This document shows, piece after piece, positions 1-5,922 of a DNA stretch of 11,300 nt (positions are counted from its first letter, which is position 1; every line of letters starts with the position of its first letter). A model generated the notes under the pieces. It was given only the letters and a program-made list of their open reading frames with translations, was not told the DNA's origin and made no database searches. Origin of the DNA: an uncultured Balneolaceae bacterium (GTDB lineage: Bacteria; Bacteroidota; Rhodothermia; Balneolales; Balneolaceae); the NCBI GenBank assembly GCA_937982515.1, contig CALJMB010000191.1, forward strand, positions 1 through 11,300. The letters are read 5' to 3'. Both the position numbers and the translations under genes were made by a program.

Positions 1-132
1 GCCGGCCCTATACGCCGTATCCGCGTTCCCCTTCATGCAACTGTTGCCATTACCGCCACAGCTGTCAGCCATAAATCGGGAACGACAACCTCCGGAAGAT
101 ATCTGTAAACAATACAATGCCAATCATTATAT

Positions 133-138
133 TATAAT
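133..138 (+). promoter_or_regulatory. Possible -10 hexamer upstream of fni
   Basis: TATAAT lies about 90 bases before the fni start, in an AT-rich patch of the otherwise featureless first 227 bases. No convincing -35 partner is seen. It would give a leader of roughly 80 bases. This is a weak call, resting on the exact hexamer and position only. Confidence 0.22.
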
Positions 139-227
139 GCATGCGCCTGTGGTTTAATTCCTCAAAACGCATGTGTATTTAACATATCCATGCGCCCCAA
201 TATCAATGACATTTAATACTACCAGTC

Positions 228-1259
228 ATGAGCATCCAGCAACGAAAGAAAGACCACGTCGACCTGACGGTTTCGGGTGATGTGCAGTACCGGCAGAGTA
301 CCGGATTTGACAGGTACCAATTCCGGCATAACGCGCTGCCCGAAGTTAACTTTGAAGAGGTCACCACCGAGGCGAACCTGCTGGGCCGAACCTTCTCTTT
401 TCCGTTATTCATCTCATCTATGACGGGCGGATATACCGAAGCCGGTGCGGTAAATGCTGTCATTGCGGAGTTTTGCGAAGCCCACAACCTCCCTTTCGGA
501 GTGGGGAGCCAGCGCATCATGCTGGAAGATACCGGCACAACTTCTTCCTTCTCCATTGTGCGGGAAAAAGCACCTTCGGCATTTATTGCGTCCAATATCG
601 GCGGAGCACAGCTGGCAGAGGGGCTGTCGAAAAAAGAACTCAACTTGCTGATTGACAGCATTGAAGCGGACGCGGTTATTGTGCACCTTAATCCGCTTCA
701 GGAACTGATTCAGCCGGGCGGGGATCAAAATTTCAGAGGGATTGAGGCCGGTATCGGGCAACTGGTTAGTGCCTGTCCCGTGCCGGTTATGGTGAAAGAG
801 ACCGGCGCAGGGATCTCCGGAGAAGTTGCCCGGCGGCTGCTCGACCTGGGGGTGAGCGTAATTGATATAGCCGGGGCAGGCGGCACCAGCTGGGCCAGGG
901 TAGAGAACAAACGGCGAGAAGCCGGTGAAGCTGAAGATCTGTTCAACGACTGGGGCATACCAACACTGGATTGCCTGCTGCAGGTGTCGGAGCTAAAGAA
1001 TACGTACGGCTTTGAACTGATTGCATCGGGAGGCATTCGTACCAGCGCCGATATTGTCAAAGCGCTCTGTCTCGGGGCCGATTTTGCGGCTGCTGCGCAA
1101 CCAGTCATCAAAGCTGTGGCCGAAGGGGGCCGGGAGAAGCTGGAGCAACTGGTGGAGACATGGAAGCGGCAGGTCAAAATAATGCTGACGTTACTGGGCT
1201 GCACAGAGCTGAAAGATCTCGGCAGCAACCATCTCTATCTGACAGGCAGGCAATCATAA
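228..1259 (+). CDS. fni: Type 2 isopentenyl-diphosphate delta-isomerase (FMN-dependent)
   Basis: This enzyme interconverts isopentenyl and dimethylallyl diphosphate in the cytoplasm using reduced FMN, NAD(P)H and Mg2+. The 343-residue product has the usual length and the family's motifs in order: the N-terminal RKKDH (6-10), SSMTGG (63-68), GVGSQR (91-96), NIGG (123-126), HLNPLQE followed by QPGG (153-165; substrate and Mg2+ region with Q158 and E159), the KET lysine K190, the glycine-rich DIAGAGGTSW (213-222) and the phosphate-binding SGGIR (267-271). The family is a TIM barrel related to lactate oxidase-type flavoproteins and is unrelated to type 1 Idi. The ATG at 228 has no obvious Shine-Dalgarno sequence, but it sits immediately before the conserved N-terminus. 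The next gene begins 24 bases downstream and encodes the following isoprenoid step, so co-transcription is likely. Whether the cell uses the mevalonate or the MEP route cannot be told from this window. Confidence 0.96.
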   Translation: MSIQQRKKDHVDLTVSGDVQYRQSTGFDRYQFRHNALPEVNFEEVTTEANLLGRTFSFPLFISSMTGGYTEAGAVNAVIAEFCEAHNLPFGVGSQRIMLEDTGTTSSFSIVREKAPSAFIASNIGGAQLAEGLSKKELNLLIDSIEADAVIVHLNPLQELIQPGGDQNFRGIEAGIGQLVSACPVPVMVKETGAGISGEVARRLLDLGVSVIDIAGAGGTSWARVENKRREAGEAEDLFNDWGIPTLDCLLQVSELKNTYGFELIASGGIRTSADIVKALCLGADFAAAAQPVIKAVAEGGREKLEQLVETWKRQVKIMLTLLGCTELKDLGSNHLYLTGRQS

Positions 1260-1283
1260 CATCTTATATTAAAATGCTTATAT

Positions 1284-2309
1284 TTGGCCTTTCGCAAACT
1301 CAGGCAAAGCATTTTGAAGATAACAAGCATACAACAGGAACTTTCAGGTCTGATTGAAGAGAAGCTTTCCTCTTTGGGGCTGCCAGAGAACCCTTTCTCT
1401 CTGTATGAACCGGTGAGATATACCCTCTCTTTGGGCGGGAAGCGGGTGCGTCCTTATTTTGCCCTCACCGGTTGCGGACTGTGCGGGGGCGACATTGAAG
1501 AAGCCGTACCGGCAGCCATAGCGATTGAACTGCTGCACAATTTCACGCTTCTGCACGATGATATTATGGATGGCGCCGCAACACGGCGGGGCAAACCCAG
1601 TGTGTACCGAAAGTGGAATGCTTCTACAGCTATTCTTTCGGGAGATGCCATGTACGCCTGGGCTTTCGATCAGCTTCAGTATTATGGCAGGGATGATCGC
1701 TACACCAAAAGCCAGTATGCGGCTATACTGGATATTTTTCTTGAAAGTGCCCGCCTGGTGTGTGAAGGACAGGCTTATGATCTGGAATTTGAGAGCAGGT
1801 CCACAGTTACTGTAGACGACTATTTGCAGATGATACGGGGTAAAACAGCCGCTCTGATCAGCGGCGCTTTCAGGCTGGGGGGAGCTGTTGCAGGAACTTC
1901 GGAAGCCAGGCTGGGCGAACTGCATGAATTGGGAACCGAAGTGGGTATCGCGTTCCAGATTCAAGACGACTTACTGGATATTATTGCCGATCCCGAGAAA
2001 TTCGGGAAGAAGCAGGGGGGGGATATTTTAGAAGGAAAGAAAACATATTTGTCCATCCTTTCGTTACAGCACGGTAGTGCAGCCCAGAGAAGCTTTCTGG
2101 AAGAAATCTTCCACAAAACAGATGTCAGCGAAGAAGAAGTGGAAGAGGTGATTTCGCTTTATCAGTCATTGGGAATTATACGCCAGGCATCGGAAGCCGT
2201 CAAAAAGCATTATGAACTTGCGGTAAGTCATTTGGATAATCTGGATGATTCTCCCTACAAAGAGGATCTTATCGAATTCCTCACTATGTTAATAAACCGA
2301 GAATACTGA
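1284..2309 (+). CDS. Short-chain (E)-polyprenyl diphosphate synthase (GGPP/FPP synthase type)
   Basis: This is a trans-isoprenyl diphosphate synthase that condenses DMAPP or an allylic diphosphate with IPP. Numbered from the TTG, it shows GGKRVRP (51-57), the first aspartate-rich motif DDIMD with RR following (92-96, 101-102), GQAYDLEFE (162-170), the K187-T188 pair and the second aspartate-rich motif DDLLD (228-232), then a GKKQGGD loop (241-247). The length of about 340 residues is normal. The first motif has no two-residue insertion and carries F87 five residues upstream. By the published chain-length rules this resembles archaeal-type GGPP synthases, so GGPP is favoured over FPP, but only by inference. 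The frame is open back to the fni stop codon without any in-frame ATG or GTG. TTG 1284 is the most plausible start, and TTG 1314 is an alternative. It is probably in one operon with fni, bamD and nadD. Confidence 0.93.
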   Translation: MAFRKLRQSILKITSIQQELSGLIEEKLSSLGLPENPFSLYEPVRYTLSLGGKRVRPYFALTGCGLCGGDIEEAVPAAIAIELLHNFTLLHDDIMDGAATRRGKPSVYRKWNASTAILSGDAMYAWAFDQLQYYGRDDRYTKSQYAAILDIFLESARLVCEGQAYDLEFESRSTVTVDDYLQMIRGKTAALISGAFRLGGAVAGTSEARLGELHELGTEVGIAFQIQDDLLDIIADPEKFGKKQGGDILEGKKTYLSILSLQHGSAAQRSFLEEIFHKTDVSEEEVEEVISLYQSLGIIRQASEAVKKHYELAVSHLDNLDDSPYKEDLIEFLTMLINREY

Positions 2310-2324
2310 ACCTGAAAAGTTTAC

Positions 2325-3170
2325 ATGAAGTTAACATATATGCGTTTCAAAACCGGCGCCTTACTATTAATGGTTGTGTTGGTTTCACTCTCCTGCGCCA
2401 AAGAAAACCTGATCAAACGGGGCGACACTCTGCCGGTAGCTTACAAAAAGGCTATGGGCCTCTACCAGGATGGGGATTATTCCAACGCGGCAGAAGCTTT
2501 TGAAACGGTTATAAGCATTGGCCGGGGAACCCAGTACGGAGAGGAAGCACAATTTTACCTGGCGGAATCGTATTTTAATGACCGCCGGTTCTTACTGGCG
2601 GCTTCGGAGTACGAGCGCTATTCAGCGTTGTTTCCGCGTTCTTCCAAACGGCAGGAGGCCGATTTTAAGGAAGCCTATTGTTATTACAGGATGAGCCCCC
2701 GCTATCAGCTCGATCAGGGCTACACACGGACGGCCATAGAGAAGTTCCAACTGTACAATTCGCGGTATCCTGATTCCGACAAAGTTCAGGAAGCAGCCGG
2801 ATATATCGATCAGCTCCGGTCCAAACTGGCTCATAAAACATATGCCGCTGCCGATCTGTATCTCCGCACCGACCAATACGAAGCAGCCATTATCTATTAC
2901 GATCTGGTCATCAGCCAGTACCCTGAGTCTGCATGGGCAGAACAGGCCCTGGTGAACCAGATCAGCACGTATGTGGAGTATGCCGACAATAGCATAAGTG
3001 CCAGGCAGCAAGAGCGCTATCAGCAGGCGGTAAAAAGCTATGAAACCTACCTGCAGCTGTTTCCGGAGGGCAAGCACCGTTCCCAGGCAGAGAAATATGT
3101 AGATGACGCCCGGGTAGCCCTGGCGGCACTGAGAAATTCTACAGACACCACAGCTGCTACTACCAATTAG
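2325..3170 (+). CDS. bamD: BamD-like outer-membrane assembly lipoprotein (TPR)
   Basis: BamD is an essential lipoprotein of the BAM complex, which inserts beta-barrel proteins into the outer membrane from the periplasmic side. The 281-residue product starts with a signal peptide and a lipobox-like SLSC, giving lipidated C24. The -3 residue is serine instead of the usual leucine. Helical TPR-type repeats follow at roughly 38-63, 74-104, 112-148, 175-200 and 229-262. The stretch with YRMSP (121-125), LDQ (129-131) and a helix ending in SRYP (146-149) is the most recognisable BamD signature. A Thr/Ala-rich tail ends the protein, which is slightly longer than Proteobacterial BamD (about 245 residues). 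The in-frame ATG at 2340 (M6) would give a more conventional signal peptide beginning MRFK. The gene lies 15 bases after the prenyl synthase and 4 bases before nadD. A general TPR lipoprotein is the main alternative. Confidence 0.88.
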   Translation: MKLTYMRFKTGALLLMVVLVSLSCAKENLIKRGDTLPVAYKKAMGLYQDGDYSNAAEAFETVISIGRGTQYGEEAQFYLAESYFNDRRFLLAASEYERYSALFPRSSKRQEADFKEAYCYYRMSPRYQLDQGYTRTAIEKFQLYNSRYPDSDKVQEAAGYIDQLRSKLAHKTYAAADLYLRTDQYEAAIIYYDLVISQYPESAWAEQALVNQISTYVEYADNSISARQQERYQQAVKSYETYLQLFPEGKHRSQAEKYVDDARVALAALRNSTDTTAATTN

Positions 3171-3174
3171 CCGT

Positions 3175-3777
3175 ATGATGGCATCCGGCGAAAAAGCGAT
3201 AGGATTATTCGGCGGTACATTCGATCCTGTGCACAACGGCCATCTGGCTGTGGCACAATCTTACCTGAACAGTGGATTTATTGATGAATTGTGGGTCGTC
3301 CTCACACCCGATCCGCCCCATAAGGCCGGGCGGGAACTGAGCAGGTATGAGCTGCGCAAAGAGATGCTTGAACAAGCATTTGCCGGTATGAGCCGCGTAA
3401 CCATAACAGATGTTGAAACCAGGTTGCCGAGGCCGTCCTATACCATCCAGACGGTGCGCTACCTGGCTGAGCGCTACGGCGATTACAGCTTTTATCTCTG
3501 TATTGGAGAGGATTCCCTCGTTGATTTTGAAAGGTGGTACAAGTGGGAAGAGATATTGGAGCACTGCGATCTGCTGGTGGCCCGCCGCCCCAATACCGAG
3601 ATAAACCCGGTTAATAGTAAGATTAGCCGCCACGCTCATTTCATCGAGCACAGCCCGGTAGAAGTTTCTTCTTCGGAGTTAAGAGAAAAGATTTCCCGGA
3701 ATGAGGAGGTAAGCAATCAGATTCCGGATGCGGTACGCAAAACCATTCACAAGCACCGCCTCTACCAAAATTATTAA
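3175..3777 (+). CDS. nadD: Nicotinate-nucleotide adenylyltransferase
   Basis: NadD transfers AMP from ATP to nicotinate mononucleotide, forming deamido-NAD in cytoplasmic NAD biosynthesis. The 200-residue protein has the nucleotidyltransferase signature GGTFDPVHNGH (13-23, with HxGH at 20-23), PPHK (47-50), SYTIQT (88-93), GEDS (111-114) in place of the more usual GxD segment, a WYKWEEI segment (121-127), and the C-terminal SSSELR (165-170), the family's ISxTxxR-type nucleotide-binding motif. Length and motif order fit bacterial NadD and not the longer NadM/NadR proteins. Start 3175 follows the bamD stop by four bases. The next codon at 3178 is also ATG, and the two cannot be separated by eye. 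The tight spacing implies translational coupling. It is the last gene of the first cluster and is followed by a 221-base gap. Confidence 0.94.
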   Translation: MMASGEKAIGLFGGTFDPVHNGHLAVAQSYLNSGFIDELWVVLTPDPPHKAGRELSRYELRKEMLEQAFAGMSRVTITDVETRLPRPSYTIQTVRYLAERYGDYSFYLCIGEDSLVDFERWYKWEEILEHCDLLVARRPNTEINPVNSKISRHAHFIEHSPVEVSSSELREKISRNEEVSNQIPDAVRKTIHKHRLYQNY

Positions 3778-3825
3778 GTACTTCTTATAAAGAACTCGTT
3801 ACCTGAGGTTGGGGTATAGCCCGTG

Positions 3826-3907
3826 CAGGCCATTCCTTTCGCCGGCAGCCGGGCAGGCCTGGCTCTTCCCCCTCCACGGGAAATCCGCAGGCAGGCGGAT
3901 AAGGAGG
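3826..3907. repeat. REP-like GC-rich element: two nested stem-loops
   Basis: Two two-tier stem-loops lie back to back. In the first, CAGGCC (3826-3831) pairs with GGCCTG (3856-3861) and encloses CCGG-CAG-CCGG (3842-3852). In the second, CCTCC (3871-3875) pairs with GGAGG (3903-3907) and encloses ATCCGC-AGGCAG-GCGGAT (3883-3900). There is no T-tract on either strand, and base composition differs from the AT-rich flanks. The layout suits a dispersed palindromic intergenic repeat, but copy number cannot be seen here. The only other GC-rich intergenic hairpin in this window (5785-5810) is not an evident copy. Confidence 0.45.
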
Positions 3908-3927
3908 CGAGACTCGTATCCAGGTTC

Positions 3928-3940
3928 TTTATTCACTTTC
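3928..3940 (+). repeat. 13-bp motif shared with the upstream region of the kinase operon
   Basis: TTTATTCACTTTC occurs here, 59-71 bases before the LD-carboxypeptidase start. It recurs as its exact reverse complement at 5903-5915, upstream of the hybrid kinase. The motif is AT-rich, so chance is possible. Its presence in two of the three larger gaps suggests either a shared regulator site or related repeat debris. Confidence 0.3.
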
Positions 3941-3998
3941 TGATTTTTCAACGTTTAGTAAAGCGCTAAGTGAGTCATTAATATTTGAATTCAATACT

Positions 3999-5030
3999 AT
4001 GGAACAGAACCGGAAAGAGTTTATTAAGCTATTGGGGATGAGCAGCCTGGCCGGGTGGGCGAACCTCAATTATACTTCTGCACATTTCGGAGACCGTAAA
4101 GCCGTTGTCAAACCTTCCCGCCTGAAAAAGGGAGATACCATAGGGATGATCAGCCCGGCAAGCATCTTGCCCGACAGAGGCCGGTACGCAGAAATTGTCA
4201 ACACCATAGAAGGGATGGGCTTCAGAGTGGTATTGGGACGCCACGCAAAGAACCGCTATGGGGATCTGGCCGGAAGCGATGCCGAGCGGGCGTCTGACCT
4301 GAACGCCATGTTCCAGAACCCGGAGGTAGATGCTATTATTCCCTTCCGTGGAGGCTGGGGTTCCAACCGGATACTGGACCTGATAAACTTCGACGCGATC
4401 CGAAGAAACCCGAAGCCGTTGATCGGTTTTAGCGACATCACCTCTCTATTGTTGGCTATTTACAAAAAAACCGGCCTTGTTACCTTTCACGGCCCTGTGG
4501 GCAGATCTGAGTGGACCGGGTTTACCCGCACCTACTTTAGAAAAGCGCTCATGGAAGATGAGCCCTTCATTATGCATAACCCCGTTGGTGAAACGTTTAC
4601 TCCAACCATGAACGTGTTTACTCCGGGCGTGGCCCGCGGCAGGCTGCTGGGTGGCAATCTTACAGTTCTCACTTCTATGCTGGGTTCTGAATATGTGCCG
4701 GACTGGGAAGGATGTATTCTTTTCCTGGAAGATGTAGGCGAAGATGTATACAGGATAGACCGCATGTTGACCCAGCTGAAACTGAACGGCATACTTGACA
4801 GAATCAGCGGATTTGTGTTTGGCAGATGTACAAACTGTAAACCCGGTAATTCATATAGTTTAAGTCTGGAACAAGTTTTATCAGATCACATACAAAGGTT
4901 GAAGATACCTGCATTTTATGGATCCATGATCGGCCATATAGACCATATGTATACCATTCCGATAGGTGTAGAGGCTGAACTCAATGCTTCTCAGGGATCC
5001 ATTAAGCTGTTAGAAATGCCTACAGCTTAA
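3999..5030 (+). CDS. LD-carboxypeptidase, peptidase family S66 (LdcA/MccF-like)
   Basis: Family S66 serine peptidases remove the terminal D-alanine from muropeptide tetrapeptides during peptidoglycan recycling. MccF relatives cleave microcin C-type antibiotics. The catalytic triad is visible: nucleophile S145 in GFSDIT (143-148), E244 in FLEDVGE (242-248) and H313 in IGHIDH (311-316). Spacing is close to that of characterised LdcA enzymes. The core runs from about residue 38 (KPSRLKKGDTIG) to the end, and the total of 343 residues is long only because of an N-terminal leader. That leader reads NRKEFIKLLGMSSLAG (4-19), which resembles a twin-arginine signal with RK in place of RR. Export to the periplasm is possible but unproven. 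A lipoprotein gene starts 34 bases downstream and is probably co-transcribed. Substrate preference (murein recycling versus peptide-nucleotide detoxification) cannot be decided from sequence. Confidence 0.93.
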   Translation: MEQNRKEFIKLLGMSSLAGWANLNYTSAHFGDRKAVVKPSRLKKGDTIGMISPASILPDRGRYAEIVNTIEGMGFRVVLGRHAKNRYGDLAGSDAERASDLNAMFQNPEVDAIIPFRGGWGSNRILDLINFDAIRRNPKPLIGFSDITSLLLAIYKKTGLVTFHGPVGRSEWTGFTRTYFRKALMEDEPFIMHNPVGETFTPTMNVFTPGVARGRLLGGNLTVLTSMLGSEYVPDWEGCILFLEDVGEDVYRIDRMLTQLKLNGILDRISGFVFGRCTNCKPGNSYSLSLEQVLSDHIQRLKIPAFYGSMIGHIDHMYTIPIGVEAELNASQGSIKLLEMPTA

Positions 5031-5064
5031 GTGCATCAATCATTAATTAAACATTGTTCAACCT

Positions 5065-5514
5065 ATGAAAAGCGTTAACTATTTTTTAGTTATTATTGCA
5101 ATATATGTTTTTACATCCTGCGCGGGGTCAGGTTCAGTTTCCACGAATCCGGCAGATATACAGGGAGACTGGCAACTGACATCTTTAGACGGAACCAAGC
5201 TTCAACCCAGTGGAGAGGATGCCGCTTATACTATTAGTTTTAATACAGACAGCACCATAGCGGGACGGGCAGACTGTAACTACTATGCCGGTACCTACAC
5301 CGCATCCTCTGCCGAGGAACAAGGGAGGCTCAATCTGGAGTCCGTTTCAGCTACTAAAATAAAATGTGGCGAGCAATCGCGATACGATGAGTTTATTCAG
5401 TCTGTTCAAAACGCACAGTCTTTTCAGGTAGCCGGTGGCAACCAGCTGGTGCTGAGCGGAAGCGATGCGAATAAAATAGTCTTCAGCAGGACGGAGGCTG
5501 AGGAGGAAGGCTAG
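5065..5514 (+). CDS. META/HslJ-type domain lipoprotein
   Basis: This is a small predicted lipoprotein of 149 residues. A hydrophobic signal segment (5-17) ends in FTSC, giving lipidated C19, followed by a Ser/Gly-rich linker. From residue 31 it shows the META domain pattern: GDWQLTSLDG (34-43), a GRADCNYYAGTY block (67-78) with the conserved Asn-x-Tyr/Gly-x-Tyr core, a TKIKCGE block (97-103), and a final strand region QLVLSG (127-132). Two cysteines, C71 and C101, could form the disulfide seen in some members. META domains occur in HslJ (heat-inducible, linked to novobiocin resistance in E. coli) and in many Bacteroidota lipoproteins of unknown role. I assign no specific function. It lies 34 bases after the S66 peptidase gene. 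The nearest terminator is about 160 bases downstream. Confidence 0.88.
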   Translation: MKSVNYFLVIIAIYVFTSCAGSGSVSTNPADIQGDWQLTSLDGTKLQPSGEDAAYTISFNTDSTIAGRADCNYYAGTYTASSAEEQGRLNLESVSATKIKCGEQSRYDEFIQSVQNAQSFQVAGGNQLVLSGSDANKIVFSRTEAEEEG

Positions 5515-5540
5515 GATGCGTTGGCCTGGTAAAAGAAAAC

Positions 5541-5672
5541 TTCACCCACAGATAAATCTCGCTCCGTCTTTTTTTGTGGCGAAGACAGATTATTAATATT
5601 CATCCACAGCTTTAAGAACGTTTTGTTGCAGATGCAATAAATCTGCTATACCACCTGGCTGTGAAGAAGTAC
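5541..5672 (+). ncRNA. Candidate structured RNA or long 3' UTR ahead of the terminator
   Basis: TTCACCCACAG (5541-5551) and TTCATCCACAG (5599-5609) are direct repeats with one mismatch. The first can pair imperfectly with TGTGGCGAAG (5575-5584). CACAGC (5605-5610) can pair with GCTGTG (5658-5663), enclosing a perfect 6-bp hairpin GCAGAT/ATCTGC (5628-5633 and 5641-5646, 7-base loop). The intrinsic terminator begins ten bases later. A weak promoter-like arrangement, TTTG at 5573 and TAATATT at 5594, could start an RNA of roughly 125 bases. No known RNA family is recognised. The simplest alternative is an unusually long 3' UTR of the META lipoprotein transcript. Confidence 0.3.
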
Positions 5673-5732
5673 GGGAATACCCGGGGCTAATGAGATGCCA
5701 TGCTCTTACACGCTCCGGGTATTCCTTTTTTT
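5673..5732 (+). terminator. Strong rho-independent terminator
   Basis: GGAATACCCGG (5674-5684) and CCGGGTATTCC (5715-5725) form a perfect 11-bp stem. It extends inward by one G-U and two G-C type pairs (5685-5687 with 5712-5714) and is followed at once by seven Ts (5726-5732). The loop is long, about 24 bases. It most likely ends the LD-carboxypeptidase/META transcript, or a small RNA immediately upstream, and insulates the kinase operon. Confidence 0.88.
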
Positions 5733-5784
5733 GTTATCCTTCCTGCTTATGTGGATTCCGCTTCACGCTGCCGGAGATAGATCT

Positions 5785-5810
5785 GCGCGGGCTGGCAACC
5801 GCAGCCCGGC
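5785..5810. repeat. GC-rich stem-loop
   Basis: CGGGCTG (5788-5794) and CAGCCCG (5802-5808) form a perfect 7-bp stem with a 7-base loop. With G5787 bulged, two further pairs are possible (5785-5786 with 5809-5810). TGCCGG (5769-5774) competes for CCGGCA (5806-5811). No T-tract follows. It may be part of a dispersed intergenic element or a 5' leader structure, and no function can be assigned. Confidence 0.35.
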
Positions 5811-5882
5811 ACAAACGGATGTCCCCGTTATTATTCAAGATGGCCGTATATAATACACCTTGTACATTTTACAATCATTAGG

Positions 5883-5907
5883 CTTTTCTAATATTTTATT
5901 AGGAAAG
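5883..5907. promoter_or_regulatory. 25-bp near-palindrome, candidate operator
   Basis: CTTTTCTAATA (5883-5893) and TATTAGGAAAG (5897-5907) are inverted arms of 11 bp with one mismatch (a G-U pair if transcribed) and a 3-base centre. The element lies about 90-110 bases before the kinase start and just upstream of a TATAAT hexamer (5917-5922), a typical place for an operator. It also contains one of the ATTAGG repeats. Confidence 0.4.
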
Positions 5908-5919
5908 TGAATAAAATAT
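5891..5919. promoter_or_regulatory. Overlapping 10-bp perfect inverted repeat
   Basis: ATATTTTATT (5891-5900) and AATAAAATAT (5910-5919) are perfect 10-bp inverted arms with a 9-base loop. The left arm overlaps both arms of the 5883-5907 palindrome, so as RNA or cruciform the two structures exclude each other. It is purely A/T and energetically weak as a hairpin. A protein-binding site is as likely as an RNA structure. Confidence 0.3.
5903..5915 (-). repeat. Reverse-complement copy of the 13-bp motif at 3928
   Basis: GAAAGTGAATAAA here is the exact reverse complement of the sequence at 3928-3940. It overlaps the right arm of the palindrome and lies just before the TATAAT hexamer, 80-92 bases upstream of the kinase start codon. 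Confidence 0.3.
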
Positions 5920-5922
5920 AAT
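5917..5922 (+). promoter_or_regulatory. Possible -10 hexamer for the kinase operon
   Basis: TATAAT matches the sigma-70 -10 consensus exactly, 73 bases before the hybrid-kinase start. No good -35 lies 17 bases upstream (TTTTAT), and the Bacteroidota-type TAnnTTTG is absent. A second TATAAT at 5849-5854 is an equally bare alternative. The call rests mainly on position next to the palindromes. Confidence 0.25.

Larger units (their letters stand above)
3778..3998. other. Intergenic region between nadD and the LD-carboxypeptidase
   Basis: This is a 221-base gap without a credible gene. It holds a weak AT-rich 5-bp inverted repeat just after nadD (arms 3782-3786 and 3790-3794), a GC-rich structured block (3826-3907, listed separately) and then an AT-rich stretch leading to the next start. 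No stem with a T-tract is present, so I do not call an intrinsic terminator after nadD. The AT-rich 3925-3998 stretch probably contains the promoter of the next gene, but I cannot pick out convincing -35/-10 elements. Confidence 0.6.

Noticed and set aside
2..157. Open + frame at the left edge ending in TAA at 155-157, and a minus-strand frame with ATG at 70-72 running off the left end
   Set aside because: Both are short and truncated by the window, with no recognisable motif. The plus-strand frame has a non-protein-like composition. They cannot be told from chance open frames.
203..661. 152-codon minus-strand frame opposite fni
   Set aside because: It is antisense to a well-conserved enzyme gene and is a shadow of its codon pattern. 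No start signal or family match is apparent.
3782..3794. TTCTT-ATA-AAGAA inverted repeat as the nadD terminator
   Set aside because: Only a 5-bp AT-rich stem without a T-tract, far too weak.
3980..3987. AATATTTG as a Bacteroidota-type TAnnTTTG promoter before the S66 peptidase
   Set aside because: The first base does not match, no TTTG lies at the expected distance upstream, and the implied transcript would start only about five bases before the start codon.
5561..5576. Seven-T run after CTCCGTC as a second terminator
   Set aside because: No stable GC-rich hairpin lies immediately upstream. The T-run falls in the loop of a different, imperfect stem (5540-5584).
5690..5881. 63-codon + frame in the long gap
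   Set aside because: It starts inside the loop of a strong terminator hairpin and crosses the T-tract, with no ribosome-binding site and no domain.
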